A DNA stretch of 64,000 nucleotides from Cinnamomum chago (lineage: Eukaryota; Streptophyta; Magnoliopsida; Laurales; Lauraceae): contig CP142457.1 in assembly GCA_038049695.1 (NCBI GenBank), positions 62,802,501 to 62,866,500 on the forward strand, given 5' to 3'. The notes under the pieces are model-generated. The model did no database searches and was not told the origin of the DNA. It saw only the letters and a list, made by a program, of their open reading frames with translations. Shown one piece after another: positions 26,166-37,814 of this stretch; position 1 is the first letter of the stretch, and each line of letters starts with the position of its first letter. The translations under genes were made by a program, and so were the position numbers.

Positions 26166-28058
26166 TTTAATTGATTTAAGATCGTCATCATCAATTCTCA
26201 AACCCCACTTTTTTCTAAAAGTTAACTCTAAATCCAGTGTATGATTTTATAGCTGGCTACTTTTCTGTTGTCGAACATAGATGGGTCATGAAAACATTGT
26301 ATAGAAGAGCTTACGCAAACAATGCAAGCCAAAATTGTTTTGGAAGCTGCAAACTATGGAAAATGATTAAATCTTTAAGATAGTGAGATGAATGAATTAC
26401 AATCCAAATAGATTAGTTCAGTCCAAAGGGCTTATTCCAAGAAATTAACCCGGCTCCCTCTAGGCCCGTAGGGGGGCTAAGACACCCTCCGTTATAAAAA
26501 AAAAAAAAAAAGGATAAAGAAAAAAACAATGAATTACATCGAAGGGAAGGACCATGGGTGCCAGCTGAAAAGAAACCACTGCCGGTGGTCATCATTAATC
26601 CATTTTTATGCAAGATTCCAATCAGATGATAAGGCACTTGGCCAGCTATTTAAATTAAACCACTAATTCCAAAACAACAACTCAAATATTATATTATAAT
26701 ATTAAAGAAATTGAAGTGTAATTAGCTAATTGGTGCTGTTAGGAATTATGATTGAAATCAAACGAAGTCCCTACCCAATTAAATCCCAATGATTGTTTCA
26801 ACATTCCCCTTCAGATTAGCAAGTTAATGATTTTTTATAGACAAGATCTGTCAGACGTTCCAATTGAAAATACTATAATCTACTGGCGTTGGAATTATCA
26901 CACTCCTGTCGATTGAGACAAACAAAACTACTCTAATCCGTCTATCATACGTTGCCGTGCTTGCACTGCTCAGGTCTTCCCTCTTATAATCTTATATTCA
27001 AGTGACTTCTTCTTCTTTGTTTTGTATCGACTGATCCTTTGGGTTTGTGTTTGTGAATGTAAGGCATATGTTAATGAGAAAATTCCATTCGGGTCGATAG
27101 GAACTATGTTACCATTCAGTAGTTGGTAAGTTAGACACATAATATAACTTGGTATAATATAGAAGGATACAAATTCAGTTGAATTGGTACAGCATACCAC
27201 AAGGGGTTATAAGACTTTGTTCTTTACGAATTGACCAAGTTAAGAATATACTGTTATAATCCATCTAGTTTGGATTTGTTTAAGGAACTAGAAGAGATGT
27301 GTGGGATTTTTAAATGGGGTAAACAGCCTGTGTTAGGACATGGTAACAAATGTTAAGATGATGGAAACTATGTAGAAAGTCATGAGACAGTGAGATTAGG
27401 GTTTGTTGGTTGTGCCGAAAAGAGGAAGAGCTAAGTGCCAGCAGATAGGGGCAGTTTTCTCCATTTTTATTTAGTAATGCTAGAATTACCATGTATGTAC
27501 AGGAACACATGTGTTAGATCCTGACCATTCAATGGTGGGCCATACTATGGATGCACCACAAAAATTGTCATCACCACTAAAGCCTTATCAATCAATAGGT
27601 AATCCTTAAATTTGCAGATTTACAGATTTTTCAGGTGGATGGTCCATACAACGTAGGGCTAGCTGGATGGATGACAAACTTTAATCTTGTACATTTTTAC
27701 CATGTGAACAGAGATGATTAAGAGTTCTTGAGAATCAAATTAGACATTGGGAGTTTTAAACAAGATTAACTAATTGCTAAACAAATCTTAACATGATGTC
27801 TAAGAGACCGTAGGGTGAGAATTAGAAGATGAGATCACCTTGCAGATCGAGGCAATCGTTATCGAATAATAATATTAAAACCTTGTTCAACAAACATTTT
27901 AATATTAGTGAAGGAAACTTCCCTGCGGAAGAGGACTCTTTGTCGGAGACAAGAAGAAGCAAACAATACATGGAATTTACCTGGCAGATGACAATTACAT
28001 TCTGGTGAGAGAAACCAGTGAAAACTTGGTAGTTGGCAACCGTATTACAAAGGGGTCA
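26166..28058. other. intergenic, no gene seen
   Basis: AT-rich sequence with a poly-A run at 26497-26511. No gene or element ends recognised. Confidence 0.5.
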
Positions 28059-28174
28059 TTTGTTTAGTATTTATTAGGAAGAAGAACTAGAACTCACCAT
28101 CAATCTCTTTGGATTTTTGTTTAGTTTTTATTAGGAAGAAGAACTAGAACTCACCATCAATCTCTTTGGATTTA
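28059..28174. repeat. 57-bp tandem duplication
   Basis: Two adjacent copies starting TGTTTAGT at 28061 and 28118, differing by one base near the start. Both contain attaggaagaagaactagaa and ctcaccatcaatctctttgg. Confidence 0.9.
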
Positions 28175-28489
28175 AGTTACTTAAGTGTGAAGGATAGGCA
28201 ACAAGGGTATTCTTGGTAGTCCCATTCGATAGAGAATACAGATTAGGAATGTTGTGATTGTTAGTCATGTTTAGCATATTTCTAATTTGTTAGGCTACTA
28301 ATGAGAAGGTAATCTCACTATATAGTGATTATATTAGGCTGAGAGTTAATATTCAAATACCGCATTTGAATCATATTAGAAATATTACAAAGATGTAGTA
28401 CAATAAGATCATACATAAGGAAACTTAAACTCTTTGCCATATCAATCACTTTAACTTAAATGTAGTGTCACACTAATCACTATATCAAT

Positions 28490-29352
28490 CAGGGCCGGCT
28501 CGACCATTGGGAAAGAAAAGCCCTTGCTTTAGGCCCCCAAAAAAATCATCTTTTCAAATTCTAAAAAAACAATCAAGCAACTGTCATAGTTTTTTTTTTT
28601 TTTTTTTTTCTCCCAAGGCCCCATAATAGTAATTAGTATCACATCTCATTAAAGTCATGTTTTCACATTTAAACAAAGCATTAAAGCAAGTGGCATCCTT
28701 TTTTTCTCCAAATGTGTCTTTTTAAATCCCAACAAATCTCAAACTCAACCTCCTTACCACCTCACCAGTGAGGCTTTTCAAATTAACGTTTCTCCACCAA
28801 CGGTTTTTCATCTCACGTACTCTTTACTTGCTCACCATCTTTCTCTCTCATAGACTGCCTTTTTCTATAATTACTTTTTTTTAATTTCTAAAGCAATCTT
28901 CTTTAAAGATTTATTAATCTAGTTTTATCTTTTTTTTAATAATATATGTGGATATATTCTGATAATATATGTGAGTCTTTTTTATAATATATGTTAATCA
29001 TAACCCACTAACTCAAATATGATCCATTTTTTTCATAATAAAAAAACTGGATCAAATTCGAAATTCATCTACGTCTACAATTTTTATGACCAATAATGAT
29101 AAATCACTAAATCAGGTTCTATTGTTTTATGATTTTAAGATTTTTTTAATTCCATGCTTGCATTGTATGTTTATTATAGTTAGTGATCGTTTTATTAATA
29201 AATATTATTAGTTATAATTTATAAATGATAAATGTATCTATTAGAAAATACGAATTCAGATGCTCACAACTAAAAAAAAAAAAAAAAAGATAATTTGAGG
29301 CCTCATTTAGGATTTTATCACTTAAGCCTCAAATTGTCTCCAGCCGGCCCTA
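28490..29352. mobile_element. non-autonomous hAT element
   Basis: 863-bp element starting CAGGGCCGGCT and ending AGCCGGCCCTA, so the termini are inverted and identical after the first base. It is flanked by identical 8-bp duplications ATATCAAT (28482-28489 and 29353-29360), the hAT signature. The interior is AT-rich with poly-T and poly-A runs and no transposase. Phrases such as GGCCCC lie just inside the left end. Confidence 0.95.
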
Positions 29353-30763
29353 ATATCAATGACATTAGTTTCTCATTAATAACCTCATATATTAGCAATA
29401 TTCTAACTCTGAAGAATAGCTAACAATCATAACATTCCTAACCGGCATTATCTATCACCTTGTACGTCTCTACAATCTTGAGTCCCTTTGATAGAAGCCA
29501 TTGCCTATTTCTCCTTGAGAACTTGAAATGGAAGTTGGAAAATTTTGCATTGGTGCCAACACAAACAATGGAAATGTAATTTGGACAAGTTCCAAGAAAA
29601 AACGGATTCACACACTCAAACACGCAACCCACACACCTATGTTCTTATGCTTATGTTGAAAAGGGTTTATGCCATTATTGAAGCAAAATGACGTGGAAGG
29701 AAAATGATGCATGCTATGAGAGATGATGGGGACGCTATCACTATCTTCGCCGTCTGGTTCCTCTAAGTGTGGGCTGCATGTACAATCTAGCTCTATGGAC
29801 CTCCTTTTGAGCCCACCTTTTATCCGTAAACCTACTTTCATACTTTATCTCCCATGATCTAACACCATGTCCAATTTTATTGTCATCAAGCATTTACTTA
29901 ATGTTGGATTGAATCTCAAAAAGATTTGTGGCCGGTTAAAAGAAAATTAATATTGAAGGCTATTAAATCAAAGGCAGGGATCACATTTTGCATGAACGTT
30001 ATCCATAAAAATACATTTCCATCTATCCTACTCTCATTATTGATTGGAATGCAACCATGTAGGTCCTGGGGCTCTTGTGCACAGGATGTTGTCAGCTTGG
30101 AGGTGAAAGTCATCCCGTCAGAAATCCATGTAGCCGGACCTCGAAGTTCATAAGTGGGGCCCGCTTATAAATCCAATCCTGTCAAAAGAAACGTTTCCCC
30201 TTGTATTGAGTCCAACAGATCCAATTGATCAAAGTGTAAAACATGTGGTTTCACTCCCATTATTTTCTATTTTAAAAACACCTATTATACATGTAATCAA
30301 TCTTATACTGAATTGAAAGCTGTTTGGAGTATAATTTGGCCCAGAGTAGATCCAGAGGAAAACTTAATTTTTAACAGTTTTGACCATGTAAACGAGCATC
30401 ACTGATGAAGTACTACGGCACGCCCATTCTGTGATTTCGAACCTTAGAGGATCCAAACTATTTGCTATGAGCCTCAAAATCATTGACTCTAACTGACTCA
30501 AACACCCAACCGCTAGGGGTTGCCAATAACCAAATTTTACTTCAATGAGAGTGCATACTGTTGGATTTATCAAACAATTGATCCCCCATGACAACAACTT
30601 TTATTACATACGTCTACATACTGATAAATCCAATGGTGGGGTCACTGTCTACCACAAATTTCAACCCATTAACAATTAATGGGTTAATCAGTCAGCCGGT
30701 TGGATTCAAGATCAATGGACCTCGCCAAAAAGTAAAAAAATAAAGGGTAGCATGAAAAAATGG
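29353..30763. other. intergenic, no gene seen
   Basis: No recognised gene. Minus-strand frames at 29608-29841 and 30364-30597 have no domain and no supporting splice structure. Confidence 0.45.
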
Positions 30764-30867
30764 GGGCATGTTTTTGTGCGGGTGCTTTCCAAGGAAAGTA
30801 GAAAGTGCCACATTAGTAAAATCCTAGTAAAAGGATTTCCGTAGGTGCGGGAAATCCACGTTTGATG

Positions 30868-30898
<31 letters not shown>

Positions 30899-30960
30899 TT
30901 CTTTGATGAAATGGTGTTTTTCATGTTTGGAACGGCTACAGATTTCTCAGTAACAAATAA
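30764..30960. mobile_element. truncated copy of the 12883 Tourist-like MITE
   Basis: Begins GGGCATGTTTTTGTG and follows the order of the 12883 element: a CTTTCC..GGAAAG palindrome, then GTGCCAC, AAGGATTTCCGTAG, AAATCCACGTTTG and GGAACGGCTACAGATT. An (AT)n run (about 30870-30898) has expanded inside it. The 3' half and right terminus are missing. Confidence 0.75.
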
Positions 30961-31288
30961 TATTTTTAGTTTAGTGCAGCAATTAATTAATCTTTTCAAG
31001 GTTTAGAAAAACCAATTAATATTTTTTTGCCACTCTCACTTTCTATAGATAGATAAACAAAGGCATGAGTAATTTGAAGCAGTAAATAACACAGGCGTTC
31101 AAGCCAATGTTTGTGCAAGCTTGTCATTTTCAGGAACAAGTTATCCAGTTGCGAGAGCAGCTTTATCAATGTGCACACTTCCTTTTCTATCTCCTAAATT
31201 CCAGTTACTTACATCAAAAACCTTGGTAAATACAATCGGTGCTAGGGTTTCCTTGTCTTCATTTGCACCCAAAAAAAGATCCCTCAAG

Positions 31289-31296
31289 TATATTTA
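31289..31296 (+). promoter_or_regulatory. TATA box of the zinc-finger gene
   Basis: TATATTTA about 100 bp upstream of the ATG at 31395, implying a start near 31320 and a leader of about 75 nt. Positional inference only. Nothing else gene-like is visible between 30961 and here. Confidence 0.4.
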
Positions 31297-31394
31297 TTCA
31301 AGACCCCCACATCATTTACAAATCAATCATCTCTGGCAAAATCATCTTCCCCTTCCTAAATGCAACCTTTACTGCAATTACTTCCACTACTACC

Positions 31395-32090
31395 ATGGCT
31401 GCGGACCTTGGTCCATTGTCCTTGACCCAACTCCTGGAACTGACTCAGCAACACACAAACCCTAGCTCTTGGATGTGGAATTCTCGTGGACCCCCGGACG
31501 AGGACGACTCATGGGTGGTGCGAGCTTTTGCAGAAGACACCAGCAACGTTATGGGCTCGACATGGCCGCCTCGCTCCTACACTTGCACCTTCTGCAGGCG
31601 TGAATTCCGGTCTGCTCAGGCACTTGGTGGTCACATGAATGTGCACAGGCGCGACCGAGCTAGGCTCCACCAATTGTCACCCGGGTCGGATCCTTTGACT
31701 TCATCGGCCTCCCCACCTCCCCTCATGTTCCCTACTCAAGAGCTGGTTGCAAGTGGTGCCCTATGCCTTTTCTATCCCTTCCCAACCTCTAATCCTGTCT
31801 TCACGCCCTCTAGGATTACTAGTAGCAGCTTGGATTCTCCTTCCACACTTCTTTCTATCTCCCCCTACTCGGCGAATAGCTTGATTCCACCTTCTTCATC
31901 TTCAACTGATTTTCTAGTGGCAAAAGGGACTCATCATGCTACTGTCAGCCGCTCAGCGAAAGTGGAATCCAATAGAACCATGGATTATAACAAGAAGAAG
32001 GATGATACCAACAACAGCAGCGGTAATTCTAGTGGCGCATCGGGCTTCGAAGAGTTGGATCTAGAGCTTCGATTGGGACAAAAGCCATAG
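31395..32090 (+). CDS. SUPERMAN-type single C2H2 zinc-finger repressor
   Basis: Intronless gene for 231 aa. This family acts in the nucleus as transcriptional repressors in flower and lateral-organ development. One zinc finger occupies about residues 62-84: C64, C67, H80, H84, with the plant QALGGH signature (75-80), followed by basic VHRRDRARL (83-91). WPPRSYTC before the finger and [20 protein letters not shown] match SUPERMAN and ZFP10/11 closely. The middle is Ser/Pro/Thr-rich. The C-terminus has LDLELRLG (221-228), an EAR motif that recruits TOPLESS-type corepressors. The ATG at 31395 is in ACCATGGC context. The frame stays open for 52 codons upstream but has no ATG, so that part is leader. 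SUP orthologue versus ZFP10/11-like paralogue cannot be decided here. Confidence 0.95.
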   Translation: MAADLGPLSLTQLLELTQQHTNPSSWMWNSRGPPDEDDSWVVRAFAEDTSNVMGSTWPPRSYTCTFCRREFRSAQALGGHMNVHRRDRARLHQLSPGSDPLTSSASPPPLMFPTQELVASGALCLFYPFPTSNPVFTPSRITSSSLDSPSTLLSISPYSANSLIPPSSSSTDFLVAKGTHHATVSRSAKVESNRTMDYNKKKDDTNNSSGNSSGASGFEELDLELRLGQKP

Positions 32091-32663
32091 CCCCATTAAA
32101 ATTTCAAGCCATGTATGATATTATCTATTTTCTTGCATTTGTATTCAATTTTATCCTTGTCGTTTGAAGAAGTAACTTAAATCAGTATATAACAAACAGC
32201 AAGTTCTTACAGGCCTGTCTTAGGTGATGCTTTACTGCAGGCTAGCTCCTTTGCCGGAACTTTGATTGAAGGTTTTCATGGCAAGAATATCATATAGAAG
32301 TTTTCTTTTCTTTTCTTTTCTTTTCCTTCCCTTTCTTTTCATGCCATGAGATATTCCGTAATACAGGCTCGGGAAGAACCAATGCAAGCAAGAGGAGAGA
32401 AGGGTTGCTTGGAAATGGAATGAAAGAATTGATAACGTTTCAAGTGATGATAATTAGGCAAGAAGATTAAGTTTGGGAGATGAATAGATAGAAAGGCACT
32501 ACAGCTTGCAGTGCAGTGTCATTTTCTGTTACACGTTTCTTTTCTTTGTAAGCTCTTCTGAATTCTGATTGCACGTTTCCGTGGGGACTATATTCTGATA
32601 AGTTTGCACATTTGCGTTCTTCAATAAACTGCAGAAGCCCCCTAATTTCATTTACTGATTTAC

Positions 32664-32665
<2 letters not shown>
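32091..32665. other. 3' flank of the zinc-finger gene
   Basis: Probable 3' untranslated and downstream sequence, with a pyrimidine-rich (TTTTC)n stretch at about 32302-32339. No gene seen. Confidence 0.5.

Positions 32666-32714
<49 letters not shown>
32666..32714. repeat. (GA)n microsatellite
   Basis: Uninterrupted GA repeat of 49 bp, about 575 bp downstream of the zinc-finger stop codon. Confidence 0.97.
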
Positions 32715-32717
<3 letters not shown>

Positions 32718-35194
32718 CGTGATTCTTATCCTGGTTTCTTCCAAAAGCCATGATAATAAATTGACAAAAGCATGATAACCAATTAGCAGGAGGAGGTAAG
32801 AACCATTATAAGAAGGCAACATTATATGGCAAGATAGCCTCCTCCATTGGAAAAGAAAATAAACCCAATATGGTCGATTCCACCGTATTGTTTTGATCAA
32901 TCAAATTATGGTTCCTCCCTACTCGGTTTTTGTAAATATGGGTACCCTTACTTGGTTGATTCCACCGTATCTTACGCATCAGCTACTATCTTTTTTCACT
33001 GATGCAAGGTAGGTAAATCATATCGGGCTCGGTGTGCTTATGTGGCTTACTGGTCTGTATGACATGGTTCTTTTTTCAATTTTTTCAAGGGGTTTTGATA
33101 TATTAGTCATTCTTAAATTCGATTTTTTCAATTTCATGACTGAAATTTAGATAATGTCGCAAAAGTAATTTCACTCTTGTCAATAATTTTTATAACTTTT
33201 TTGCCCTAGATACCATGTTATCATGGGAACAGTATGTGTCACATAAACATAAAAATCCCATGATATCATGGGTTTGTCCCATGCTGTCATGGTTTTTATT
33301 CAGCGTCTTAAGAAAATAACTTTTCCAAATGATAAAACTTGAGATGATGATACAATTACGAGACAGGCCAATATCCTTTCTTTTTTCTTAGAATGTTAAA
33401 AACAATATTTATTTACGTGCGAGAAACCATCTGATCAACATTAATGATTATTAACATTTCACTAGTTGTTTGAGAAACTTTTGCTTTAACAGATAAGACA
33501 GACCAATATCTTCGACTGTTAAAACACCATATTCATGAGAAAACCATCTGATCAAGGTTAATGATGATTAACATTTCACTTGTTTGAGAACCTTTTGCTT
33601 TAATGGATCCCTTTTATATATCATGGACATCATTCTCATGCAATTCTTTATAGTCTTCTATGTGTATGCACAAATCATTAATGCACTTAATGATTGTATC
33701 ACACTAGAATAGATTTTCTCTACTTTTAACACCCCCGTGTTGTCATTTTTTCCCTATATATGTTGTCAGTTTTCAATCCCTTCATTTTGTTGGCAGTGTT
33801 GTTTGAAAATAAAGAAATCGCTTTTAAAAGGTTTCCAATTTTCACTCGTCATCCTCTCCATTCCTCCTAGCTTAGTAAACATGCATATTTTACAAATGAT
33901 CAATTTGAACTACTGTTCAAATGAAGTGAAATTTGGTCAAGTGGCAATGCACAGGAGGTGCATTACTTACTTTAAGCAAAAATGAAGTTAATTATGAATT
34001 TATGATGGCAAGACTGCAAATGGAGAAAAATAGAGAAAAAAGAGGGGAGGGGGGGATCTAAGGGTGCAAATGGTTGACTCGGATCGAGTTGAGCATTGTG
34101 AGTAAAATGCATGAATAGGCTCAATCTAGATCCAACGCTTTGTTAATTAGGTTAAAAATGTCAACTTAGCCCAATTCTTTTCTCAAAAGTTAAAAGGAGT
34201 CAACCTGAAGCATGAATTACTAGAGTGGGTTTAGAATTGTCAAGAAAGAGTGGACGGATAGGATCTGTTTATCTGGGTCATTCTACTGTCACACATATAA
34301 AAAAAGCACAGGGCCCATTGCACGAATGGTATGACCCATACCAGGAGTAGTACAGACCATATATATATGCACATATCCTCCCTGATTCCTCGACTACATG
34401 GGTACTGCACTGCACTGCAGTGGCATTAGCTGTGGGGTGTCTTTTCTTTTTTCCTTTCTTTAAGTGGAGAGTTGTCGGAGCGTGTCGTTTCTCTTGGATC
34501 GGCGATGGCAGCACATGGAAGCGAGCTCCCGTCTCGACCTGCAACTCAGATACTGTATTACGTTAAAAGCTCCTCCTCCTCAATAAAGAAACAAACCCCT
34601 TCCCATTTCCATGCGTTTTGTCCGAATCGTGCCTCACCCTACCTGATGGCAACCACACGACCACCCTCACCACAACACACCCATTTTCGTACAGCTAGCA
34701 TGGGTCAGGGTCACACCCATGCGAGATAGATATCTATCCATATTCCTCCTATCTTCTATCATTATCAAGCCTAACTGCCAATGTAACATTGCATTTTTAC
34801 TGGTAGTCATGCCATATCAATGTAAAGTAATAAAATTCGAGAATCAGGATCCTCCGCATCTTTAACCTAGAGAAATCTTGAGTTAGAGGAGTGGAACTTG
34901 CCCACCTATTGAAATCGCAACCTTTGAAAATAAAATGCCCTCGAGGTACATGAGGTGTTCTCTATTTTTTACGTTAATTAATCCAAGCTTGTTCCATGTA
35001 GGCATTGCAAATAGGAATTAGATTTTTCAATTATTCAGAGGTTCAAACCCATAAAAAAAAAGCGGGTTGGGAACCTGTTTTAGGTTTTTATTCATAAAAA
35101 GTCCAAGTCGAGAACCCAATGTAGGTTCCGATTGATAAATGGGTCCGATTTTGGTTCCATATAGGTTTCAACCAATAAACTTGGGACCTAACAT
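32715..35194. other. intergenic, no confirmed gene
   Basis: Contains a perfect 16-bp palindrome CCCATGATATCATGGG at 33257-33272, with two imperfect relatives within 80 bp. An ATG-initiated 75-codon frame at about 34505-34729 (MAAHGSELPSRP start) has no recognisable domain and is probably chance. Confidence 0.45.
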
Positions 35195-35715
35195 TAGCGT
35201 TGTCAAAATGTCACACGACTCGTTAACATGCCATTAACCCACACAATATTAACGGGTTCGGATAGTTAACGGTTCAAACCCGTTAACACGTTAAGTTAAC
35301 GGGTCATGTATGAATTAAACCAATAATCCGTTAACAACTGGCTTAATCCATTATTTTTTTTTTACTCTCTAAGTGTAACTAAAATTAATTTATATTCATA
35401 AAAAAGAAATTAAAATTTATTATTTTATAGTGGAGTTATAGGTGGGATCCACTCAAGATCCTCACTTACAGTTTTATGTGGCTTATATATTTTTCTCCCT
35501 TTATTTTTGTATAATTTTTTTTTAATTTTCGAAATGACTTAATAACTTAACGGGTTAACGGTTAAGTCGTGTAACCTGATAAATTAACGGATCATGTTTG
35601 GGTTGAATTTTTTGATCCGTTAAGTTAACGAGTTGTGTACGGGTTGAGGTGATTTTAACCCGAATTCGTTAACCTATAACCCGAATTCGTTAACACAACA
35701 CGATTGACAGCCCTA
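35195..35715. mobile_element. hAT-like non-autonomous element
   Basis: 521 bp starting TAGCGTTGTCAAAATG and ending GATTGACAGCCCTA, inverted termini that agree as TAGsGyTGTCAA. Flanks CCTAACAT (35187-35194) and CCTCGCAT (35716-35723) agree at six of eight bases, consistent with an aged 8-bp duplication. Many direct and inverted TTAACGGGTT-like motifs lie near both ends, resembling the subterminal transposase-binding repeats of hAT elements. Confidence 0.7.
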
Positions 35716-35807
35716 CCTCGCATATGAGTCTTAATGTTGCATGCTGAAGTTCAAAATCAATTTTTAGTTGTTATTTTTATATTTAATTGTGGAGGTAATA
35801 GACTTTT

Positions 35808-36005
35808 TTTTTGTACCCCAGCCAAGGGGCCTCGGACCCAAGAGAGAGCCCACATACACACGGGGAGGTAGCCCACTCAAGTGATAAGGATGCCCACAAA
35901 AGCGGGAAGAAAGCCACACAAGTGGGAAATGAGCCCGCACAAGCAAGAAGAGGTGACGTACTTAAGGTTCAAATCCAGGACAACCCGATAAGAACTGTCG
36001 GTAAG
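35808..36005 (-). mobile_element. SINE-like copy E
   Basis: Same order as copy A: on the minus strand a head with GGATTTGAACC (35966-35976), then CCCACTTGTGTGG and TCACTTGAGTGGGC body repeats, ending CTTGGGTCCGAGG, CCCTTGGCTGGGGTAC and a short poly-A (poly-T at 35803-35811 as printed). The body repeat occurs about five times here. Confidence 0.6.
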
Positions 36006-37185
36006 GAGTCATTCTTATGGAGGTAATAGACTTGATGCACTCTTTTTAAGTTGAATGATATTCTTATTTTAAGTAGAAAAATAAAAAATTGAATAGAACT
36101 AGAGTCAATTTTGGAACAAGATGTTGGTCCTCTTGTTGGACCCGGTGTTAGGTCCTTCTATCGGAACCAGATCTAGAACCAACCAAATTGATTTGGATTT
36201 AGAACAAGTATCCTTATTTAAAAATGGATCTGAAACTGGGTCCAATATATATAGTTCCAACCTTAAATTGTCGCATTTGCATCCCTAGTTCCATATTAGA
36301 TTGACTGTTTGATTAAAAACATAATAATGGAAATGCACAAAATTGTGTCAATTAATCACGTATTTCATCAATCCAACCGTGAAACAAGATCAGATGGATG
36401 TATAATTTGAGGATAATCCATCAAAACAACGTTTATTATTGATGGCCCCCACTATAGATTTCCACTCTCTCTCTCTCTCTTGACTGAGGATTTCTGTAGG
36501 TTACAGCCCCACAAGACCCCACTTGTAAAGCCAATAAGCGGATCGATCCATATATATCATCCAAGTTGTGGGCTCAAATATTTTAACGTGCTTGATGATG
36601 AGACTGATCAATTGAGATATGTGGAGGACATGGCTGATGGATGAATCATAAGCATATTTTTATGATAGTAAGAAGATAGAACAGAAAGAAAGGTGGGCTT
36701 CTATCGCTTTTATCTGACATGCCGCGCATTTCGACCAAAGATTTGATTTTAGAGAGAGAGAATTCTGAAGGATGGGGTCAGAATGTATCAACATTCAATC
36801 AAAGAAAGAGAAAGCACACGAATCCCTGTTGTGGTGCTGCAGCATGGAGGAGAGGGTTAAAGTTAAAAAAGCCTGTGGCAGGTAGCGTCGAGGTTTAGTC
36901 ATCTTCGCCTGCTGCATGGCTCGTGCATCGAGCGTTTACGCTGTAACAATCATTGCTTCTCTCTCTCTCACCTTTATCCTCCCCTCACGTGCACTCCATT
37001 CGAATCCGACTCAAATTATTCTTCTCTCATCTCTTGGCGCTCAAAACTTCTAAAACCCAGACCTCAGCCTAACTTGAACAGGTCCGGCCGGCCCGGCCCA
37101 TATTTAGCTTTCGATCCTGTCCAGCCAGGGCAAGCCAAGGTTTTCTTAACTCAAGCTCCTAAAAAGGTTTTATTCACTCAAGTAG

Positions 37186-37190
<5 letters not shown>
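36006..37190. other. intergenic, no gene seen
   Basis: No coding region recognised. A GGCC-rich phrase at about 37081-37100 resembles segments near 3860 and 41270. Confidence 0.45.
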
Positions 37191-37246
<56 letters not shown>

Positions 37247-37390
37247 AATTACCAGCCAAAGTGGTGGACCCTTGTAAGAGATTCAACTGATGCGCATGGG
37301 TGTGAAATCCAGCACATGCTGTGTAGAAGATCACCTACACATGAGAAAGAGGACTACATACACATGCAAGATAGAGGAGCCAAGAATCAG
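37191..37390 (-). mobile_element. 5'-truncated SINE-like copy F with (GA)26 tail
   Basis: As printed, 52 bp of pure CT (37191-37242) runs into sequence that on the minus strand reads ATGTGTAGGTGATC, then GGGTCCACCACTTTGGCTGG, then AATTAAAAAGAGAG. This is the tail end of the SINE family followed by a GA tract. The tRNA-like head is not recognisable. Confidence 0.5.
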
Positions 37391-37814
37391 CATAGTTTAA
37401 AGTTAAGATTTTTGCATAGTTTATGAAGAAGTTCTTCGTAGAGTACTTCATCCATAAGCTATGACATGATGAGGTAGCCCCATTGCGGTAAGATTATGGG
37501 CTCATTTGATGAGGGGAATGCCCAGATGAAATTTGGATAGTAAGAATAAAAGAAATGCCAGTCTTGTCTTTTGATTTCTCTCTTTTATATATACTTGAAA
37601 CTCAACAAATCAACAATAGTAAAATGAGTAGAATAATCTTTTGAACTAAACTCATGAGATTTTGAATTCTCTATTTAGAGATTGATATTTTTGAAATTGT
37701 ATTGCTAGAATTTCTGAAGAAAGTTTGATGGCATTAGAAATTCTAACATCAAGAATGAAAGTTTAGGGTTCGCGATCTCTAGATTGGTCTACTCAATCAG
37801 TCAGGCCAAAAGTG

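Noticed and set aside
31239-31394. N-terminal extension of the zinc-finger protein
   Set aside because: The frame is open but contains no ATG before 31395. Its head is a GTG, and the ATG at 31395 has good context.
34472-34729. ATG-started small protein MAAHGSELPSRP...
   Set aside because: Only about 75 codons, no homology I recognise, no clear promoter or splice structure. Probably chance.
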